A DNA stretch of 64,000 nucleotides from Aralia elata (lineage: Eukaryota; Streptophyta; Magnoliopsida; Apiales; Araliaceae): positions 744,001 to 808,000 of the forward strand of contig JAVJAP010000023.1 in the NCBI GenBank assembly GCA_034770075.1, written 5' to 3'. Shown here piece after piece: positions 58,781 to 64,000 of this stretch (within the stretch, counting starts at the first letter, position 1; each line of letters starts with the position of its first letter). A program made the translations under genes and the position numbers. A model generated the notes under the pieces. The model was not told the origin of the DNA. It ran no database searches and was given only the letters and a program-made list of their open reading frames with translations.

Positions 58781-58927
58781 TTCTCGCCGGGGCGAGAAAA
58801 AACTTAACAAAATAGTCGTCGGGGCGAGGTTGTCGCCGGGGCGGCGTTATGCTTAACAATTTTGTCGCCGGGGCGACTCTGTCGCTGGGGCGAAGAAATC
58901 AGTTCATTTCTATCGCCGGGGCGATAG
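58781..58927. other. GyB2 LTR hairpin array with compensating arms
   Basis: TTCTCGCCGGGGCGAGAA (58781-58798), GTCGTCGGGGCGA (~58815), GTCGCCGGGGCGGC (~58832), GTCGCCGGGGCGAC (58864-58877), GTCGCTGGGGCGAA (~58881) and CTATCGCCGGGGCGATAG (58910-58927). The GCCGGGGC core is constant. Three arms differ (TTCTC/GAGAA, GTC/GAC, CTATC/GATAG) but remain fully complementary. Confidence 0.88.
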
Positions 58928-60357
58928 ACTTGACTGTCGTCTTCCCCAGCTCGCGAACCAGTGAAAACTTAGGCCAAATTTGGCCAAAATTTTCCGAATT
59001 CTACCATCCAGAAAACAAATTAAGTATATCTAGACATCATATAAGATACAAAACATTTACCCAACATGTTTCTAATCAATCTAAGCATTATAAAACACAT
59101 GATTAACCAATTTAAACCAAAATTCACTGTTAAAACCAAATATTCAAGTTTTAACCATTTTAATGAAATCAAACTCTGTAAATTCATTTTTTAACCAATT
59201 AAAACAATTCTTTTTGCATTACTCATGTTTTTCACCAAATAATCATAAACAATTATTAATTAACTAATTAATAATCAAATTGAATCATCAATTTTCATAT
59301 ATATATACAATTCATGAAATAAACTCTGTAAAACTAAGAATTCAATTCTAAAGCATATTTTCATGAATTAATACCTCTAAATTAATCTATTATCGACACA
59401 TAACCATCTAACACATGCTTTCTAACATTTATCACCAAGTAATTCATATATTTGGCACATAAATTTATATACAGTGAAATAAAAATCATATTCAGAGAAG
59501 TAAAATATTAAGGATATAATGAAGAACAAAACTAAAAGAATTATACCTTCAAGCTATATGATTCTTAGTTTAGCACTTTTCTTCCTCCTCTTTCTCAATT
59601 CTCTCTTTTCTCTCAGCCCTCAATTTCACAGAGCTCTCTCTCAACTCTGTTCTTTCTTTCTCTCAAACTCTGTTCTTTCTCTTCTTTGTTTTCTTTTTAC
59701 AACAGACGTAAAATAAAACTGATGGAATAAAAACTGTTAATTTAAAATAATAAAACTGATACTTAATATGATAACGTATAATCTATCTTAATTCATCAGT
59801 TATAAAATTCAAAAGCCATAAGGCTATGTTTGGCAATTACTAATAAGAATATCCTATTATTCTTATGTCTTGTTTGGTAAAACACAATTAAAATAACCCA
59901 TTATTTCCAAACAAAGATCATAGGGCCTTGTTTGGTAAAACTAAATTAACCACTTTCTCATTTATTTTAATAAACCAATATAACATATAGTTTAAAATGT
60001 CACACATTTAATTTAATTAAACTTATTATTAAATAAATTCAATTAAACCTTACTAACTCAAATAATAAATTTACTTAACCATTAACAATAATAACAAATG
60101 AATTATATTATTCAAATAAATTATTTATTAACATAAATCATTTATTCAAATAATTCTTTTCATCATCTAATTTAATTAACAATTAAATTAGGATAATCAT
60201 CACAAATCATATTCAAGTAACAATTAACACAATTAACTCAACATAAACTTATTTCACAATAGCTTAATAAATTATATATTAACTCAATAAATTAACAAAA
60301 ATATTTATACAATTCAATAAATATTTTTATTAATTCTCAAAAATTGCATTCGTTACA

Positions 60358-60419
60358 TCTTTCCCTCCTTAAAAGGAAGAAGTCCCCAGAATCACAACGC
60401 AATTAAATCGACCGTTACA
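60358..60419 (-). other. GyB2 extension outside the LTR
   Basis: Minus strand: TGTAACGGTCG..., GATTCTGGGGACTTC, then purine tract AAGGAGGGAAAGA before the LTR. Homologous to the GyB1 extension. Confidence 0.88.
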
Positions 60420-60424
60420 AAGGC

Positions 60425-60508
60425 TTTGTCACAGTAGAAGCATGAAAGTCACACTAGTTCCATGGGTATTAGATACATGAGTGATTGGCTTTAGTGCAAG
60501 TGGGAGAT
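60425..60508 (+). other. CopD pol tail and polypurine tract
   Basis: The last codons of RNase H (MGIRY, then SDWL and TAG at 60492-60494), followed by TGCAAGTGGGAGAT before the LTR. The final ~26 bases are identical to those of CopA although the LTRs are unrelated. Confidence 0.85.
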
Positions 60509-62058
60509 TATTAGAGTTTATGCCCTAGAGGCCAATTCTTTGATGTAATTGCTTAACATTTCTTTTGATATTTGATTGAATAAATGAATTATTTTATTAT
60601 GGTTTCATTTACTGTGTTATATAAATGTTAGCATAATAAAAGTCCTTAGAATAATGATACAAATTATATAGCTTCAAGTATGTGACTTGAACATGAGATT
60701 ATATAATTACAATTAGTATCATTACTCTTAAATGTCCCTAGTCGAGTATCATTGTTAATGGGACAACAATGATACATTGAGACTAGTATGTGGATTGACT
60801 GATGGCTAAATCTCATTGGTCATTAATATATGAGATATTGAGTCAATGCATAGGTACATATTAGAGAACAATGTACTGGACATACCCACCATGAGAATTC
60901 TACGTGGAGCATTAAGCAAAGTGTCATAAGAAATTCTCATAGTGACAATGATGTAATGGTCCTCTGACCTGAAATCACTATATTACTACACGAAAATTTA
61001 TGTACTTTGATATCATCAAAGGTCACCTTTAATAGGGTGGACAATAAAGGTGATTATTGGGTACATCATGAATCGTGTGAGCAATATGAGTGATCTAGAT
61101 GGAATTTAACCCTCCTATATATTAGGGGTGATATTCATAGGCCTCTTGATTGAGTAAGACTATGAAATGCATGGCCATGCTCAAATAATGATTTGTTTGA
61201 TATAGTCTACTCATTGATCAAGAAAACTCAGATTAAATTATGAAGAGTATGACACATTCTATGGCTCGAGTTTAATCTAGGATGTCAAGGTTAAAAGGAT
61301 TAAATTACATTGAAACATTGGTCCCGAAAAGGTTGCATCGAATCACCGATCTTATTATTACTTGGGTAGCAGTGATGCATTACTAGATGTCACTCATTGT
61401 TTATAATTTTATAATATGATTTTAAAATTATTGCCAATATAATAATAACCTATAGGGTCACACACTTAGAACGTAATTAAAAGAGAATTAATTTAAATTG
61501 TAAGGATTTAAATATATCAATATGATTGATAGTATTTAAATTATGAATTTAAATTAACTAGATAATTTGTATATATGTATATTAATTAAGTAAGACTTAA
61601 TTAAAATATAATATATATAAATTCGGATTTTACTTTTCTAATAGGATTAGGGTTTTGTTTAATTCTTTTTAAAAGCTATATATATTTGATATATCAGTTG
61701 TCTTGTTTACGTGAGACCAAGAGAAAGCAAAACCCTAGCTGTTTTAGAAAAGAGAGTTGAGAAAAAACTTCAGTAAAATTCAGATCTTGGCGGCTAGTAC
61801 CGAAATCTCTTTGTTGTAGATCGTTTGACGATTTGTGGGGCGTTCGTGTGGATACCATAGAGATGCAGTTCTGTTGGATTGCGTTGAAGATTCGAAGCTG
61901 TTCCAGAGTCTTCCTTCATCTTCAATCAAGTTCGGATAATCGATAACACAATCTAAACCTCTAAATTAATATGCTTTCGCATGGATCCAATTTTAGGGTT
62001 TTCGAAAATTGTTTTAAAATTTTAAATTCCGCTACTTTTACGTGTCGAAAATCTTACA
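60509..62058 (+). repeat. CopD 3' LTR
   Basis: 1550 bp. It starts TATTAGAG where the 5' LTR has TGTTAGAG, so the terminal TG is lost by G to A. It ends ATCTTACA, followed by GTATG. Confidence 0.92.
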
Positions 62059-62063
62059 GTATG

Positions 62064-63844
62064 CACACAAGCCAATCATATTTGATATGATGTAGTATAT
62101 ACTTTGTTATCTTATTCGGTTATTAATAAAAGTATTAAAGGCATTTTACTTTATCTACATGGTGTTGTTATTTAATATGTGATAAACCCATAGTTTTAAG
62201 AAATACTATTAAAATCATGATGATGATCATGCTAATGAGATCTAAATCTAAGATAGCTTAAAACTAAAATCGTTCCTAATCGTTGGATTACTAAAAGGGG
62301 ATTAGTGAATCCGGATAGATTAGTACATACATTACTTGCTCTTAGAAAAAGGATGATTGATCTCATAATCATTTGTGTGGAGACACTAAAGCAAGTATGT
62401 AGGTGCTTATTGTAGAATAAGTTCACTGAACGTGGCTCGCTAAGGAATACCTAATGGAGTTTTACTCGCCTGTCAATAGGAATTCCTATAGTGATAGTAG
62501 TACAAGTGATCCTTGGACTTGAGATCATCATAGTATCTTGTGTATGATGAGTTATACTTTGACATGTCCCTTAAGACCTTTAGGGTATATCAAAGGGTAT
62601 GATTGGGTATAATAAGTTGTACATGGAGATAGGTGAATGATCAACAAAGAATCTACCACGTCTAGTAAAAGATGTGAATGTCCTATGTGATTCGATAAAT
62701 GATAACTCAGTATTCCTTGGCCAAGGCAGAATGAAATTAGAAAGGAGTTTCTAATTTGCATTATTTAGAGTTGTGCATTTGGGAATCGAAATACATATAA
62801 TTAAATAAAATAAGACTTGACAGTAAATCCATGTCTTATATTTAATTAGGACATTGTATGGTAGAAGGATTGAATTGTACGGTAACTATGCACTGAAAGG
62901 TTCTTTTGTGATTAATATTGAAATCTATATTATTTGGAAAGTCGTTGATCGCTAAGGGGGCTTACCCTTATTGTAGAATAAATATTATTTATTTAAATAG
63001 TTTAATTTATTTATTTAAATAGGATTAGAGTTGTTCTAATTAATTTATTCACAACCGGTTTAATATGGAGAACCTAAAGGGTCACACCGCAAAAGAAAAA
63101 TATTTATTTAAGAAGTAAATGACATAATTGTAATAATAAATTAAGTGTGTTTAATTTAATCTATGAAGATAGAATAAATTAAATAGCTTAATATTTATTA
63201 TTTAATATTTTGAAAATATTAAATATAAATTAATAAGAGGAGTCTTATTATTATTATTACTATTATTATTATTTAATTCTTAAAAGGGTTTGAGAATTAA
63301 TTAATAAAAGTACTCTCATAAATTCCTAATTTGATTAGGAGCTTAATTAATTAAAAGAGTTTAATTAAGACAATTAACCTAATCCTAAATAGTTTAGGAG
63401 GGTTTCCTATATCTATAAATAAGAGAAGTCTTATCATAGATTGGGGTTACACACTTTTGCATTAGAATTGTGGAGAGTACTTGCAATATCTATAGAGATA
63501 GAAACTAGGATTTTGCCAACACCCTTTTTCTTGAATAAATATTATTCCTTGGTGGATCATCTCTAGAGGCCAAACACTTGGGTGGCTAACGTTGATCTTA
63601 GGAAGGAATTTAATCGGTGGAATTCGAGAAGAATGCAAAGGAATTGGAGGTGAACTTGTACCCGAGGAACCTTTGAATCACGAGGGTATAATTCTCTATC
63701 TCTGTCTCTTTCGTTTAATTAATAATTGAACACAAGGAAAGCTCATGGTGATGGTTTGTATTAAAATTTTAAAATTCGTTTTATCGCGCTTCCACTCTAT
63801 TTATGTAATTTGATTGCATGCTTGCGTATTATACAAACCTAACA
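62064..63844 (+). repeat. CopA2 3' LTR, remainder
   Basis: Resumes with CACACAAGCC and ends CCTAACA. It shares subfamily variants with 20126-21575 and is followed by the ATATT duplication. Confidence 0.92.
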
Positions 63845-63849
63845 ATATT

Positions 63850-64000
63850 ATGGGTCTTATATAAAGTTCAAGCTAGCTATGCATGAAATGAACTATATTA
63901 GCTTGGTTAATGTAAATTTTCAAATGAAAAGCTACTTTGTTTTGAAGAAATGATCTAGATATATTCAATTGAGGTTTGAACATGTGTACTAAGGTCTATG
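63850..64000 (+). repeat. TRG1 3' LTR, piece 4, cut by window edge
   Basis: Matches 5' LTR ~1852-2002 (TCTTATATAAAGTTCAAGC at the left) with few differences. Confidence 0.9.

Larger units (their letters stand above)
57439..60419 (-). mobile_element. GyB2: antisense gypsy solo LTR with 62-bp extension
   Basis: 2981 bp, flanked by AAGGC (57434-57438, 60420-60424). The minus-strand core LTR runs 60357 (TGTAACGAATGC) to 57439 (GGGGGTGTCACA). A 62-base extension (60358-60419) lies between core and duplication. It shares hairpins and GCAAGT repeats with GyB1 and GyB3. No coding content, although several short frames exist. Confidence 0.9.
38533..62058 (+). mobile_element. CopD: Ty1/copia element carrying CopA3, GyB3 and GyB2
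   Basis: Flanked by GTATG. LTRs of 1555 and 1550 bp start TGTTAGAG (TATTAGAG in the 3' copy) and end ATCTTACA. Without its insertions it is about 8.6 kb: LTR, Met-tRNA primer site, leader split by CopA3, and a Gag-Pol frame starting at 50847. That frame keeps register across GyB3 (2720 + 5 bases) and ends at 60494. CopD is related to CopA in protein but not in LTR sequence. The LTRs differ at only a few percent by eye, yet pol has at least seven stops. Confidence 0.93.
20126..63844 (+). mobile_element. CopA2: older CopA element split by TatC and CopD
   Basis: Flanked by ATATT (20121-20125, 63845-63849). Once TatC and CopD are set aside it is about 8.5 kb. It has a 5' LTR missing its end (20126-21575), a leader, a decayed Gag-Pol (22912-25730 and 37398-38505), 13 bases of 3' LTR (38520-38532) and the rest of the 3' LTR at 62064-63844. 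Its two LTRs differ far more than those of CopA1 and share private variants (CTTATTCGGTTATTAATAAA), so it belongs to an older subfamily. This agrees with its being the host of two further nested layers. Confidence 0.93.
601..64000 (+). mobile_element. TRG1: TR-GAG-like gypsy element (gag, no pol), split by nested insertions
   Basis: Both LTRs start TGTGA. The 5' LTR ends GTCACA and is followed by a Met-tRNA primer site. Internal DNA (3930-6969) is only ~3 kb and codes for Gag-like proteins but no protease, RT or integrase, which fits the TR-GAG class of non-autonomous gypsy elements. The 3' LTR starts at 6970 after a purine tract and is found in four pieces (6970-7047, 16217-16597, 19349-20125, 63850-64000) separated by CopA1, GyB1 and CopA2. 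The last piece corresponds to about position 2000 of the 5' LTR, so the element ends beyond the window. The two LTRs differ by roughly a tenth of positions where I compared them by eye, so this is an old insertion. Confidence 0.8.

Noticed and set aside
1..64000. Host genes, tRNA or rRNA genes
   Set aside because: Every stretch was assigned to a transposable element or its flank. No tRNA-like or rRNA-like sequence was noticed apart from the primer sites, which match only the tRNA 3' end.

Overview
The window is plant nuclear heterochromatin, AT-rich and built almost entirely of LTR retrotransposons nested inside one another. I found no host gene, rRNA, tRNA or CRISPR array. A plant origin follows from the families present: Athila- and Tat-type Ty3/gypsy fragments, Ty1/copia elements primed by the initiator Met-tRNA (TGGTATCAGAGC), and a gag-only TR-GAG-like element. 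The sequence does not identify the species. Element names below are local labels.

Layout. (1) 1-600 is the outer layer: an antisense CopA LTR end (1-117) next to an antisense Athila-like reverse transcriptase relic (123-600). (2) A TR-GAG-like element with 3.3 kb LTRs, called TRG1, starts at 601 inside that RT. It has a 5' LTR (601-3929), two gag-like coding regions, no pol, and a 3' LTR starting at 6970. That 3' LTR is split by three insertions and runs off the right edge. (3) The insertions in it are CopA1 (7048-16211, nearly intact copia), GyB1 (16598-19343, antisense gypsy solo LTR with a 63-bp extension) and CopA2 (20126-63844). (4) CopA2 was hit by TatC (25731-37392, a scrambled Tat-lineage element with two minisatellites) in its RT and by CopD (38533-62058) 13 bp into its 3' LTR. 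(5) CopD was hit by CopA3 (40770-49971) in its leader and by antisense solo LTRs GyB3 (52864-55583) and GyB2 (57439-60419) in pol. Eight perfect 5-bp target duplications (ATATA, CAAGT, ATATT, GCAAG, GTATG, CTTTT, TCTGG, AAGGC) prove the nesting and allow every host element to be rejoined.

How the parts work. CopA and CopD encode Gag-protease-integrase-RT-RNase H in one frame, interrupted by nonsense codons that are mostly TGG to TAG/TGA. TRG1 and TatC lack a usable pol and would need enzymes in trans. No copy looks able to make a full polyprotein; CopA1 is closest, with two in-frame TAG codons.

Most unusual signal: several unrelated families carry compact GC-rich palindrome clusters in otherwise AT-rich non-coding sequence. 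In CopA four palindromes lie just 3' of the primer-binding site and change their centre together between copies (AGCT versus GGCC). In the GyB LTRs the hairpin arms vary in a compensating way around a constant GCCGGGGC core. This looks like conserved RNA or DNA structure, possibly a packaging, dimerisation or silencing-evasion element. A second oddity is a pair of GyB solo LTRs carrying the same 62-63-bp extension that ends in an LTR-like TGTAACGG and abuts a perfect target duplication.
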